From assembly GCA_016271365.2 (NCBI GenBank), contig JADMNL010000028.1, positions 54,330,001 to 54,394,000 of the forward strand: a stretch of 64,000 bases of DNA, given 5' to 3'. Positions 34,965 through 46,079 of this stretch are shown one piece after another. How positions within the stretch are numbered: the stretch's first letter is position 1; every line of letters begins with the position of its first letter. A program made the position numbers and the translations under genes. This stretch comes from Neoceratodus forsteri (taxonomy: Eukaryota; Chordata; Ceratodontiformes; Ceratodontidae). Under the pieces are notes generated by a model. The model searched no databases. It saw nothing but the letters and a program-made list of their open reading frames with translations, and was not told the DNA's origin.

Positions 34965-35690
34965 TTAATGAAGACATTGAACAGAACTGGCCCCAGGACC
35001 GATCCCTGCAGCACCCCACTGGTCGCCCTCTCCTAGACTGCATACCATTTACCCCACTCTCTGCCTCCTGTCTGTTAGCCAGTTTCTAACTCAGTTTACC
35101 ACCCTTTCCCCCATGTCCAGCCTACCCAGCTAGTTTATCAGCCTCCTATATGGGATGGTGTCAAAGGCTTTGCTGAAATCAAGGTAGCGCTTGTCCGCTG
35201 CCCCACCCTGATTCACTTCCTTTGTCACCCAGTCAAATAAATCAACCAGATTTATCTGACATGATGTCCCCACTGTGAATCCATGTTGTCTATGGTCCTG
35301 GGTTCCGATGGCATCTAGATGCCCACTATCCTTTCTTTAAGCAATGTCTCCATGATCTTCCCCACTACTGAGGTGAGGCTGAATGGCCTATTGTTCCCTG
35401 CCTCCTCCCTGCTGCCGGACTTGTGTAGAGGGACCACATGTGCCCTCCTCCAATTCACTCATGTTGAATGACTCAGTGAACATGGCTGCCAGAGGTACTG
35501 CTATCTCCCTTCGCAGTTCTGTTAATATCCTTGGACGCATGCCATCTGGTTCCATCGCTTTGTCCACCTTCAATTTAGTGAGCTCCTGCAGGACTCTCTT
35601 GTCCACATCTTCACCCCCTTGACAACTGCTGTGCTGCTGTGGGCCCTTGCCCCTCCCACTCTTCTGTGAATACTGAGCGGAAAGACACAG
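34965..35690 (-). mobile_element. CR1 reverse-transcriptase fragment truncated at both ends
   Basis: On the minus strand, VFTEEWEGQGPT (~35.67 kb), DKAMEPDGMRPRIL (~35.55 kb) and LQGSVLGPVLFNVFINNIAE (~34.97 kb) are consecutive CR1 RT-region blocks, with stops between. It ends mid-RT and joins array B sequence directly, so it lacks the CR1 3' end that normal LINE insertion requires. Confidence 0.85.
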
Positions 35691-35775
35691 TGGATGTCTT
35701 GGGAGGAAGGCATGAAACTGTCACTTCCAAATACCTAAACAGCACATACAAGCAAGCAACATTCGGCATTGACAA

Positions 35776-36244
35776 ATGCTTGTTTTTTCTGACCCACAAT
35801 GAAATTGATAAGATTTGGGATCATTTTCCTTTGTCTCTGTAGCCCCAGTCTCTTAAAGGGAATGTATGGCAGCTGCGGCCTCTTGGTGAGTAGCTGGGTG
35901 GCACAAACTGTGTGAAGAGTCCGTACTTGTGTGTCAGTGGCCAGCTGCCTGTACTCCCAATGTGGGACAAATTGAAACCACTTAACATCATGTCTTCAGC
36001 CACAGAGCACTAGGTAAATGTAGGCTATCACTGTAATTTCTTTGCCCATTTTGAAAGTATATGCAAGCATTTGTCCTGTTGCCTGATCCACATCAGAAAA
36101 CTGCACACATGACATGTTTTAGCCACGAGTAAGTGTCCCAACTACACTATAATGCCCAATCAGCCACTGTTCTCACATATCCATGTGACTAAAATGCTTG
36201 TAAGCCACAGGTACATGTGAATGAGACTGATTCTCACATGTAAA
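35776..36244. other. Unassigned DNA
   Basis: No element or gene recognised between composite copy 4 and the second foldback-like repeat. Confidence 0.5.
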
Positions 36245-36480
36245 ACATATGGGGCCCAATTCCAGAAGGAGCTCTTGGAGCAATTTAAGTTGTGCCACTC
36301 CAAGGGCTACGGCAATGCCGGCTGCACCAGGAGCCCAGTGCCATATTCCAAAAGAAAGTAAGGTTCCTGTGTCAAACACCCCATGACTAATGCAAGTATA
36401 GGCCTGCACCTAACCAATGGTTCACCAGCAGCACATGCTGCAAAGCTGTTGCACCCTTATGCCAGTGCAGCAAGGAATGG
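36245..36480 (+). repeat. Foldback-like repeat, copy 2
   Basis: GGGGCCCAATTCCAGAAGGA at the start, ATATTCCAAAAG and CCTGTGTCAAACACCCC inside match the repeat at 30.04-30.40 kb in order and orientation. The right end is not clear. Confidence 0.5.
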
Positions 36481-37532
36481 GAATCATTGATGGGGATGGT
36501 CTAGGGTACACAGGGTGCCAAGTGGGTGTGGGGGTGGGTGGGGTCATAGGATGGGTCAGTGTGCCAGCAGGCAGTTAAGTATTGCTTCAGCACCTGGCAG
36601 AGTGCAAGCGACCATGATATACTGATTCAGGGCATTTACACCCTATGGTGCTACAGCAATCCTGTACATCCCAGCTGCTACACCAATCCTCCCTATGCCC
36701 CTCTGTGCCCCTCCTGCCCATGAACCCACTAGTAGCCCACATGTCACAGTGTACCAGTTGGCTGCAAGGGCTAGACTACCTCCAGGTAGATCTAAGTGGA
36801 GCCCTTTGTGATGGCCACAGTGGGGCTCTTGGAATTGGAACTGTGAGCTCTGATGAGGCCCAAGCTCCCTTGTGACCTGGCATACCCAGCTGCGAGAGAG
36901 AGAAGGTTCATTGGGTGGGTACCTTTGGTTATGGATAAGTCCTAAAACTTTATGTTGAGGGCTGGTAGTACAGATTCAAGATGCAGAGAAAATGTTTTAT
37001 TGTACATCAACCAGCCACACTTGTTTTGTATAAAATCTATTTTCTTTTATTTGTTGCTTTACTATGAACACAGTGATCCTCTGTAGCCCAACGTTTCACA
37101 CAACTCTGGGCTTCATCAGGACAGGATCTAAATAAACATACAAACATAATATTAATTTTCCTGTACATATTAACATTTTTTCTATTACAAATTATTTTTT
37201 TACTTTGTATTTTCAATCAGACAAAATGTGTCAATATCGGACCATATTATGCTTTGGCAAAATATTAATGCATGGATTCCTATCTCAGTTGACGGTTAAT
37301 CACTGTCAGGCAATAATAAATGTTCCTCTATTTCCATCATAGTGCGTTACTGTCTCTTTAAAGACTAAATGAATTAGCATGGCTTAAATAAATCTCAGAG
37401 GAATAGAATATTGTTTAATCAGCACACAATTAGCAGCTACTAAGTTTATCCACATAAACATTTGCCTTGCCATTAATGTTAAAGCTGTTTAGGTTCACAG
37501 CTGCTGTACTAGCCCTTACAAGTTACATATAA
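36481..37532. other. Mostly unassigned DNA with a hammerhead-like motif
   Basis: The first 400 bases show nothing. From 36.95 to 37.2 kb the minus strand has CTGATGA...GAAACGTTGGGC followed by AATAAAAG and AATAAAAC signals, a pattern known from the ends of some retroelements. The remainder is AT-rich. Confidence 0.45.
37080..37125 (-). ncRNA. Degenerate hammerhead-ribozyme-like motif
   Basis: On the minus strand CTGATGA (37113-37119) is followed by AGCCCAGAGTTGTGT and then GAAAC (37093-37097), the two invariant boxes of a hammerhead core at suitable spacing. Stem II pairing is poor (GCCCA against TGTGT) and the cleavage site is not certain. Hammerheads are known in Penelope-like elements, but no Penelope coding region is adjacent here. 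Probably an inactive relic, or chance. Confidence 0.3.
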
Positions 37533-37559
37533 CAAGCATTTGTCAATGCGAATGTTGAT

Positions 37560-38890
37560 TGCATTGGTGTGTTGCGCTCGCTCACTGTCCCTCTGTCACT
37601 CGCTCATTCTGTGTCTCCTGGTGCTGCAGGCTGCACTTTTATACTGGACTCCTGCCTCTGTTGGTGGCTTTTTCTGCCCACAAAGAAATCTGCAGCAGTT
37701 CTGACACAGGTCTGTTGAGCCTGTTGACTCCCCCTCTCTCACTCGCTCATTCCGTTTCTGCCGGCGCTGCAGGCTGCCCTTTTCTATTGGGCTCCTGCCT
37801 GCTTTGCCGCCTTCGTCTGCCCACAAAGAAATTTGCAGCAGTTACAACAGAGATCCGTTGAGCTTGCTCACTCCCCCTCTCTCACTCGCTCATTCTGGTT
37901 TTCCTGCCACTGCAGGCTGACCTTTTGTACTGGGCCCCTGCGTGCATTGCTGCCTTTTTCTGCCCACAAACAAATCTGCAGCAGTCCCAACAGATCTCCG
38001 TTGAGCTCACTCACTCCCCCTCCCTCACTCACTTATTCTGTGTCTCCTGGCACTGCAGGCTGCCCTTTTGTACTGGGCTCCTGCCTGCACTGGTGGCTTG
38101 TTCTGACCAGAAAGAAATCTGAAGCAGTCCTTCCACAGCTCCATTGAGCTCGCTCACTCCCCCTCTCTCACTCACTCATTCCATTTCTGCCGGCGCTGCA
38201 AGCTGGCCTTTTGTACTGGGCTACTGCCTGCATTACCGCATTTTCTGCCCACAAAGAAATCCGCAGCAGTCACAATACAGCTCCATTGAGCTCACTCACT
38301 ACCACACTGTCACTCACTCATTGTGTTTCTCTTGGCGCTGCAGGCTGCGCTTGTGTACAGGGCTCCTGGCTGTATTGGCACCTTTGTCTGTCCACAAAGA
38401 AATCCACAGCTGTTCTGACAGATCTCCGTTGAGGTCGCTCAGTCTCCCTCTGTTTCACGCTCATTCTGTTTGTCCTGGCACTGCAAGCGGCCATTTTTGT
38501 ACGGGACTCCTGCCTACATTGGTGCCTTTTTTTGCAAACAAAGAAATCCGCAGTAGTCCTGATAGAGCTCCGTTGAGCTCACTCAGTCCCCCTATATCAC
38601 TTACTCGTACTGTTCCTCCCACCGCTGCAGGCTGGCCTTTTCTACTGGGCCACTGCCTGCTTTGACACCTTTTTCTGCCCACAAAGAAATTGGCAGCAGT
38701 TCTGACAGAGCTCCGGTGAGTTTGCTCACTCCTCCTCCCTCACTTGCTCTCTTGTTCTGTTTCTCCCAGTGCTGCAGGCTGCCCTTTTGTACTGGGCTCT
38801 TGCGTTGGGGCCTTTTTCTGCCCACAAACAAATCCGCAGCAGTCCCGACAGAGCTCAGTTGAGCTCGGTCACTCCCCCCCCTTTCACTCA
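37560..38890 (+). repeat. 143-bp tandem array (array A), nine units
   Basis: Unit anchors at 37630, 37773, 37916, 38059, 38202, 38344, 38487, 38631 and 38779 (spacings 143, 143, 143, 143, 142, 143, 144, 148). Motifs per unit are as in copy 2. The near-absence of indels despite base differences suggests recent unit exchange or a length constraint. Confidence 0.97.
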
Positions 38891-38894
38891 TTCG

Positions 38895-40190
38895 ATCTTA
38901 ATCTGTCCCAAACACTGATTTCCCACATTGACCATGCTATTCTCCGGCAGGAGTGCAAAAACATATTTTAGCCAGGATGTGAAAAATGACAGCTGTACTG
39001 TTCATAAGGAGGTGCGAAAAACTGCCACTGTTGAAAATGTGGCATGAAAATATTACAAATTTGCAAAGTTACAAGGGTGCATGGAAACAGTTCAATGCAC
39101 ACTTGTAACACAGTCATGTTATGGAGTTTCGTCACCAAATTTTCAACATAGGGCTTTTAGGACCTCTGCTCATGAATAGTGCCTCTGTCGTTTTCTTAAT
39201 CTGTCCCAAACACTGATTTCCCACAGCAACCACATTATTCTGTGCCACAAGTGTGAAACCACATTTCAGTCAGGATGTGAAAAATGAGAGCTGCACTGCT
39301 CATAAGGAGGTGTGAAAAAATGCCACTGTTGAAAATCTGGTGTGACAATATTACAAATCTGTGAAGTTGCACGGGTGTGTGGAAAGTGTGCAACGCACAG
39401 TTGTAACACAGTCATTTGATGGGCTATCATCACCAAATTTTCAACATAGGCATTTTAGGACCTCTGCTCATGAACAGTATCACTGTCATTTTCTTAATCT
39501 GTCCCGGACAGTGATTTCCCTCAGTGACCACGCTGTTCTGTGCCGGAAGTGCGAAAACAAATTTCAACCAGAATTGGAAAATGACAGCTGTACTGCTCTA
39601 AGGAGGAGTGAAAAATAAGTTCATAAGTAGGTGTGGGAAAATGGCAATGTTGAAAATCTGGAGTGAAAATATTATAAATTCATGAAGTTACGAGCATGTG
39701 TGCAAGCGGCGCAATGCACGCTCATAACACAGTCATTTTATGGAGTATCGTTACCAGATTTTCAACTTAGCAATTTCAGGACCTCTACTCATGAACAGTG
39801 TCACTGTCATTTTCTTAATCTGTCCCAAACACTGATTTCCCACAGTGACTGTGCTATTATGTGCCGGAAGTGCACAAACACATTTCCGCCAGGATGTGAA
39901 CAATGACAGCTGCACTGTTCACAAGGAGGTGTGACAAAATGCCATTGTTGAAAATCTGGCATGAAAATATTGTAAACTCATGAAGTTATGAGAGCGCGTA
40001 GCAACTGCACAGTGCACGCTCATAAAACAGTCATTTTTTGGATTTTTTCCACCAAATTTACAACATAGGCTTTTTAAGAGCCCAACTCATGAACACTGGC
40101 ACTGTCATTTTGTTAATCAGCCCAGAAAGATGATTCCATGCAGTGACCGCAAAATCACCTTTTGGGGCTGATTAACACCATGACAGTTCA
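38895..40190 (+). repeat. ~297-bp tandem array (array B) in copy 3
   Basis: CATGAACAGT-type anchors at 39171, 39469, 39790 and 40088 (spacings 298, 321, 298). The 321 spacing reflects an internal partial duplication near 39,590-39,640 (TGAAAAATAAGTTCATAAG). The last unit is the diverged terminal type. Confidence 0.92.
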
Positions 40191-40327
40191 AGAATTCATG
40201 AGGAGGTGTCCCGAAAACCCCATGTTGAAAATTTGGTGAAAAAATTCCCAAAAATGCCTGAGATATGCAGTAAAGTAAAAAAAAAAACCCTATTTATTAC
40301 ATTATGCAGCTAACGGCATTTCCTCAG

Positions 40328-40499
40328 TTCATGGTCGGCTTTGAAGAGTGCAGGCGTGTTCCCGGTCCACCAAGATCATCACGCCAAGCTCCGAGGTAAA
40401 TATGCAGTGAGGGGTGTGTGGGGAGGCAGGGTGCATAGTGGTGGATGCAGGTTGTGGGTGGGGACCAGGAGACTATGACGGACCGTTTCCTTTTTGCAG
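40328..40499 (+). other. Exon-like island plus 104-bp intron-like gap (copy 3)
   Basis: A 68-nt island (40328-40395) follows GCATTTCCTCAG and is followed by GTAAATATG. A pyrimidine-rich acceptor TTTCCTTTTTGCAG ends at 40499, giving a 104-bp gap. Copy 5 has the same arrangement with a 106-bp gap. The donor here is weaker (GTAAAT) than in copies 1, 4 and 5 (GTAAGT). Confidence 0.4.
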
Positions 40500-41165
40500 G
40501 AAAAAAAACAACAAAAGACATCCTAGGATCGTTTTTTCCTTTACAGGGGCATATGGCACACTAGGGTGGGCTCCCAGTGTGCCACCAGAGGCTTTTGGAG
40601 GGCAGCAGTAGTAGCCGATGGGGGATTGGGCACCCCATCACCACACAAAAAGGGGTATCATTATGCCGATGGGATTGGACACCCCATGGCAGCTAATAAA
40701 AGCGAGGGTAGGTGTTACAGAATGCCTGCAGGGACTGGACTCCCCATTGGCAACAGAAACATGGGTCACCGAGCCGACCGGGGTTTGGGGCCCCATCAGC
40801 AAATAAACATGATGGGGAGCTTATATTGTTTGTGAACATGGTGGCAACCCATCACCATATTCTAAACAATATCAGAGGCTTCTATATCTAAGCCCCTGCA
40901 ATGGCCAGGTCGCTCCCTCATTGCAGCGGATGACTAACGTTGCAATGATGAGGCGGCCCCTGATTGCAGCGGCGAAATTGTCACAAGTTGGTGCCAAGGT
41001 TCCAAACTTGTGTCAGCAGCAGCGTGCAAGGAGATTGGGGGAAGTGGGACAAGCCTTTACAGGCTGTGGGGGCATTGGCCACAACAGTGCCGCACCTCCA
41101 CAGCCTGCTTCTGAGAAAGCTGCTGCAATATGTTTCTTGCGCTGTGTGCAATCAACATAAAAATG

Positions 41166-42254
41166 GAATCTCATATTCACCTGCTGTTCAGTCTCACACA
41201 TAAATCCCCTTTATATTATTTGGTAACCATTTTTCATTTTTAGCCTGTTAGATAGATAAAGATGTTCAGTTAGCTTACTACTGTAGTTCCCTATGACTAG
41301 AGAGGTGCATTTAGATACAACTCATTTATCTCTGTGTATAACGACTGAGCAGTGGATCATTTTTTCAGCTTATGTAAATGCTAACTAAGCTTTTATCTTC
41401 TTAGCTTAGTCTTTGATGTTATTTACAAGTCATAGTTCTATTATTGCTTTTGTCTTACATTTCCTTAAACTCTATCAGCGCATATACAGAATATAATCTA
41501 CATCTTCACATTTTTGTAGTAGTTTTATTTTGCACGTATTGACATATGGCTGTCCCTTGAAGTTAAAAACAGCGATAAAATATAACTCTCCAGTGCTGAC
41601 CACCATTGCTTGACTTAGTACGGCTGTGTCTGTAATCACTTACTTTTCTTGTTTCTCATCGATTCACGTGTAGGGCATCTAAATAGCCTGTCAGTATCTT
41701 AATACTTTGCAGCTAGGGCCTTTAAAGTTGGTTTTTTACCCTTTTCAATGGGCTGTTTTATGCAGGAGCTGGAGATCTAAATGGCAATTCCCAGTTCCAC
41801 ACCGATCCCTATATGCTCAACACTGCAAGCTTGATTTTAAAACTGAATCAGTCTGATCAAGTCACAAAGGGGGAAGGCAGTCTCACACTAAGGTTCTCAT
41901 GCTATTTCTGCTAGTTTCAGGCAGTGATACACCTTACATGATGGAATGGATCCTTTCTGTCTAGTTATTTAGAATGGTTGTTGATTACAGCATGGGGGGA
42001 TTTAAAAACACAAGGTGACGTACAGAGAGGGTACAAGATAGCTTGAAGGGCAAAGGGGAAGGGAACATTAGGTACATCTTCTGCAGGATATGGAAATGTT
42101 TTGTGGCATATGCTGGCATGTTTCTCATGTCTATGTCTTTTATGACTAAATAAATTGAGGTATTTCTGGTTTCTTTTCAATTCACTACTCTGGATAGGGC
42201 ACCTAAACACTGTTTGCCCTACCAGTTATCTTAATCTAATATCACAGCGCGACA
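41166..42254. other. Unassigned; partly 3' flank of the Penelope-like element
   Basis: The part nearest 42.25 kb lies just downstream of the Penelope stop codon on the minus strand and is probably its 3' UTR. I could not find the element's 3' boundary or terminal repeat. The rest is unassigned AT-rich DNA. Confidence 0.45.
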
Positions 42255-42336
42255 TCACCAGCATGCAGGCCAGTTTTCTGCTTCATTTATTCCAAGTCTA
42301 TCCTCAGCTGTATTGAGAGTAAATAGCCAGAACTTT
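42255..42336 (-). pseudogene. Last ~27 codons of the Penelope GIY-YIG domain
   Basis: Minus-strand KFWLFTLNTAEDRLGINEAE followed by NWPACW and stop. This is the C-terminal piece of the nuclease, cut from the rest at 49.19 kb by the DIRS insertion. The reading frame continues exactly (aga-ga|a-aag) if the DIRS is removed. Confidence 0.85.
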
Positions 42337-42500
42337 GGTAGTTTACTCACCTGGTAAAGGTGATTGTGGGGGGAATGGCTCTCTGAGGCACTCCACCTAC
42401 CTGACATCATGGGTTGTATACACCTGATAGGTTGTCTGATGCACATGTGACTGAATTTGAGGACGTCCCTTCTGAGGGTCACTGGTCACTTCTCATCAGT
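42337..42500 (+). repeat. DIRS right inverted terminal repeat plus 26-bp extension
   Basis: 42337-42362 (GGTAGTTTACTCACCTGGTA plus AAGGTG) is the extension. From 42363 ATTGTGGGGG...GCACTCCACCTACCTGACAT...TTCTGAGGGTCACTGGTCAC mirrors the complement of 49190-49045 over about 140 bases. The extension is absent from the other end, as in known DIRS right ends. Confidence 0.9.
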
Positions 42501-42730
42501 TCGATGTTTTCCAAAGCTGTATCTGAAATTATAAAAAGTTATATTGCCCCCCCCCCACTTGTACCTTGAATAATCGGAAGGTGAGGTCTCTGCCGAGAGT
42601 TTGAAGTTATAAGCTTTAATTGGCAAATGCTGTACATATGTGTTTTGGACCATTAATAGTATGCTGTTATATCATTGTGTCCATAGTGTTATTGCCATTT
42701 GTCATTTTCACGTCAGTTGTAGGGAGAGGT

Positions 42731-42836
42731 GTGGAGTGCCTCAGAGAGCTATTCCCCCACAATCACCTTTATCAGGTGAGTAAACTACCATTGTGGGGGA
42801 TGGTCTCAGAGGCACTCCACCTACCTGACATCATGG
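42731..42836. other. DIRS internal complementary region (ICR)
   Basis: 42731-42763 is the complement of the right terminus, 42764-42789 is the complement of the 26-bp extension (CACCTTTATCAGGTGAGTAA plus ACTACC), and 42790-42836 is the left terminus sequence. This is the joined-ends template that DIRS elements use to complete their termini during circularisation. It can also fold as a hairpin with a 26-base loop. Confidence 0.9.
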
Positions 42837-42859
42837 GTTAATCAAAAGCAGTGATTGAT

Positions 42860-44240
42860 GTTTAGGGTGGGTTAGACATGATAATGGTAGTGTCCTGTGC
42901 TTGCTGCCAGTAGAACTGCCCTGGCAAAGTTTGTCTTGGTGTCCTGAGACACATCCAGTCTGTAATGTCTTGTGAAAGTGTGTATAGTCAACCAAGTGGC
43001 TGCAGCACAAATTTCTTCTGTGGTAGCTAAGTTCCTTTCTGCCCAGGAAGTTGCAATAGCTCTGGTGGAGTGGGCTTGTAATGTTGTTGGTACTTGCGCA
43101 TTATTAGCTTTGTAAGCCTCTGAGATGGCTTTTCTGAGGTACCCTGCTATGGATGCTTTGGAGGCAGGTAGACCTTTTTTGCATCCCTGTGTGATGATGA
43201 AGAATCTGTCTATTTTTCTAATATTGGATGTTCAGTTGATGTAGGTTGTTAGCAGTCATGTCATTCCTAGCAGTCTAAGTAGGGGGTTGGCCTGTACTTC
43301 TTCTGGCAGAAGCTGGCCTGGAATCTCGATAGTTTGGTTGAGGTGGTAATTAGATGTGATCTTGGGTCTGAATGAAGAGATTGGTCTCATAGATATCCTG
43401 TCATGGTAGAAATGAAGGAATGGTTCTTTATATGATAGTGCTTGTAGTTCTACTCTTCTGGCAAATGCGATGGCCGTTAAGAAGACTGCCTTGAGTTGTA
43501 TCCATTTTAAGTGAATGGAGTCTACAGGTTCGAATGGTGGTTTAGTCATTGCTGTCAGTACCGAGGGTAGATCCCATGGTGCCAACAGTGGTTTATGTGT
43601 GGGGCATATGTTAACTGCTGCCTTCAGGAAGCAGACGACGTCTTGGTGGGATCCCGGTGTTGTGCCTTGTATCTGTCATCTTGCTGCCCGATGGCTGCAA
43701 CTTGTACCTTTAAAGATGATGGGGAGAGTCCTAGTTGTAGTCCCTCCTGGAGAAAGAGTAATATGTGAGGAATGGTGCATGTGGAGGAGTCTATTTTGTG
43801 GTGCGCACACCATTTGCTGAATATGTCCCACTGGCGTTGGTAAATGGTAATCATGGATTGTTGATGTGATGAGGCCATAGTGTGAATGACTGAAGGGTGG
43901 TATCCTGCTTTTAGAAGTCTCTCCCTTTCAGGAACCATGCCATCAGTTGCAGTTGCTGAAGGTTTGGATGTGTGATAGGGCCTTGTGAGAGAAGGTCTGG
44001 TCTGAGTGGTAGTTTCCAGGGATCGGCTAGTGCCATTGAGACTACTGCCGTGAACCATGCACGCCTTGGCCAGTGTGGTGTTATCAGTATGACTTGTGCT
44101 CTGGAGATGCAAATCTTCTTTAGTATTTGAGCAATTAGTGGTATGGGGGGAAAGACGTAGGCTATTTGGAATGTCCAATTGGTTGAGCGTGCATCTCCTC
44201 CTAGAGTCATGTGGTTCTTGAATTGCGAGCAGTATTTTAT
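42860..44240 (-). pseudogene. DIRS tyrosine recombinase pseudogene
   Basis: N-terminal core-binding part: LLKAGYHPSVIHTMASSHQQ, then IYQRQWDIFSKWC and ILLFLQEGLQLGLSPSSLKV (43.7-43.95 kb). Catalytic part: FARRVELQALS (first Arg, ~43.46 kb), HSTRAIATSWAE (H-x-x-R, 43061-43072 for HSTR) and FTRHYRLDV with the nucleophilic Tyr codon at 42962-42964. The catalytic residues survive, but in-frame stops lie near 43.25 and 43.23 kb and frameshifts lie upstream. The enzyme would join circular element DNA into the genome. Confidence 0.9.
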
Positions 44241-44269
44241 GCATTGATGGTTCTTGTGTGATGCCATGA

Positions 44270-45790
44270 TGTCTATCTCAATTGGACCCAATCTCTGGTT
44301 GAGTTGCTGGAAAACTTGCGGGTGAAGTTTCCACTCTCCTGGATGAATCATTTGTCGGCTGAGCCAGTCTGCCGTGATGTTGAATTTCCCTTCCAGGCGA
44401 ATTGCTGATATTGATTTTAAGTGTGTTTGTGACCATGCCATTAGCTTGAATGTTTCTGACATCATTGCTTTTCTTCTTGTGCCTCCCTGCTTGTTTATGT
44501 ATGATACCGTGGTCTGATTGTCTGACTTTATCTGCACATGTTTGTGCTGGGATAGTTTGGAGAAATGTAGTAGTGCCTTGAACACTGCTCTCATTTCTAG
44601 TACATTGATAGTTTGTTTTGTCTCTGATAGGGACCATTTTCATTGTGCTGTATGATTTCCCAGTACAGCTCCCCAGCCTAACAGGCTTGCATCCGTTTCT
44701 ATTATTATGTTTGGGGTTATGTCTAGTGGCATGCCTTGTGTCAGTTTGCATCTGTTTGTCCACCATGTGAGACTTGATCTCACCCCGGGTGGTATTTTGA
44801 CCTGTTCTACTAGGTTGAGTTTGTGCGCATGTCCTTGAGTTAGGAGGAAAGACATAAGAGGTCTGGCATGCCATCTTGCCCAGGGAACCATGTCTATTGT
44901 TGAGGACATTAGTCCTAACATTTGAGAAATGTCCCACAGTGTGGGATGCTTTACATTCCTTAGCCTGTGGGCTGTTGATACTATTGTGTGAATTCTTGAG
45001 TGAGATGCGGTAACTAGTCCTCTTTCTGTGTCTATGAGAGTTCCCAGGTGTTCTATGTTGTGACTGGGAACTAGTTGGCTTTTCTTGTGGTTGAGTACCC
45101 AGCCATGTTGCTGTAGACACTGTACCACCGTTTGCGTCTCCCTTACAGATTGTTGCTGTGATCTTGCCCTGATGAGCCAGTCATCCAAATATGGTATGAC
45201 GTGGATTCCCTGTTGTTGGAGTTTTTCTGCAAGAACCATTGAAACCTTTGTAAATACTCATGGGGCTGATGCCAGGCCGAATGGTAGGACCTTGTACTGG
45301 TAGTGTTGTCTGAGAATGCAGAAGCATAGGAATTGATACTGTCTGGGTCTCATCGATACATGGAGGTAAGCATCTTTTAGATCTAGTGGAGTACTTTGAG
45401 TGTTGACCTTATTGTCTCCATCTTGAATGGTATGTATCGCACTGACTTGTTGATGTACTTTAGGTCCAGTACTGGCCTGTATCCTCCTGTCTTTTTTGGA
45501 ACCATGAAGAATATGAAGTAGATTCCTGTACCTTCTTCTTGCCTTGGGACTGGAGCAATAGCATTGTTGTCTCTTAGTTCTTGTATAGCTGTAGTAATGT
45601 GTGTTGTTGTGTAGTTGTGCTTGGAAGAGGGGGAGTGTATCATTCTGTGTTCTTGTGGCGTCTTTGTAAATTGTATTGCATGACCTTGTCTTATTATTTC
45701 CAGCACCCATTTGTCTGTGGTGGCATTTTCCCAGTGTTCCAAGAATAGTGTCAGTCTTGCATCCATTGGAGTGTGGCTTCGCATGGAGTA
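44270..45790 (-). pseudogene. DIRS reverse transcriptase / RNase H pseudogene
   Basis: RT starts near 45.78 kb; GYRPVLDLKYINKSV (~45.46 kb), LDLKDAYLHV (45.37-45.39 kb), LPFGLASAP then a TGA where an Arg CGA is expected (VFTK follows), and the catalytic PYLDDW (45177-45194). RNase H: IIIETDASLLGWGAVLGN (~44.68 kb, catalytic Asp), SDNQTTVSYIN (~44.51 kb) and FNITADWLSRQ (~44.36 kb). A frameshift at ~45.385 kb and stops break the frame. Sequence to ~43.9 kb continues with the conserved ILITPHWPRRAWF and LPLRPDLLSQGP linker. Confidence 0.92.
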
Positions 45791-46079
45791 TGAGAGGTCA
45801 GGCCTTGGAATTGTTGTGGCGATGGTAGTTTCCTCTGCCTCTTTGTGTTGTGCCCCTACCTCTGTATCTGTTGTAGTGGTAGATTGTGGTATAGTTTTGT
45901 CTGAAGTTAGTGCCTCTTAAGATGTGGCTTCCTCATCTCTTGTCACGAAAGGAATGGTATCTGCCTCTGGGACAAGCCGGTAGGTAAGTGGATCTGGTTT
46001 GTCCTCTAGCTAGAATCTTCCCCTCCTCTTTGCCTTTGAGATATTTCTCTAGTGCTTGTCTGAATATCATGTTGCCATT

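Larger units (their letters stand above)
33632..35775 (-). mobile_element. Composite array-bearing element, copy 4, carrying a CR1 piece
   Basis: On the minus strand the left end AAGCATTTGTCAATGCCGAATGTTGCTTGC (35.775 kb) and right end TTTCTTGCACATGCGCAAGCAACATAAAA (33.63 kb) have inverted ATGTTGCTTGC, extending to ~18 bases with ATGTGC. The 143-bp array is absent. In its place is a CR1 reverse-transcriptase fragment (34.965-35.69 kb), then 1-2 units of the 297-bp array, the exon-like island and a G-rich 3' block with tandem GGGTGGGCTCCCAGMATGGCAC repeats. Confidence 0.75.
37533..41165 (+). mobile_element. Composite array-bearing element, copy 3 (longest)
   Basis: Left end AAGCATTTGTCAATGCGAATGTTGATTGC; right end TTTCTTGCGCTGTGTGCAATCAACATAAAA. 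It contains every module: nine 143-bp units, ~4.5 units of 297 bp, the CCTGAGATATGCAG block, an exon-like island with a 104-bp intron-like gap, the GGGATTGGGCACCCC repeats, and the distal GCAATGATGAGGCGGCC...GGGGGCATTGGCCACAACAG block. This is the best reference copy for the family. It encodes no protein I can support. Confidence 0.8.

Noticed and set aside
38144..38665. Open frame of 173 codons in the 143-bp array, and similar frames at 31234-31945 and 37559-38147
   Set aside because: The array lacks stop codons by composition. The unit is 143 bp, so the frame rotates at every unit and the peptides do not repeat in register. Not genes.
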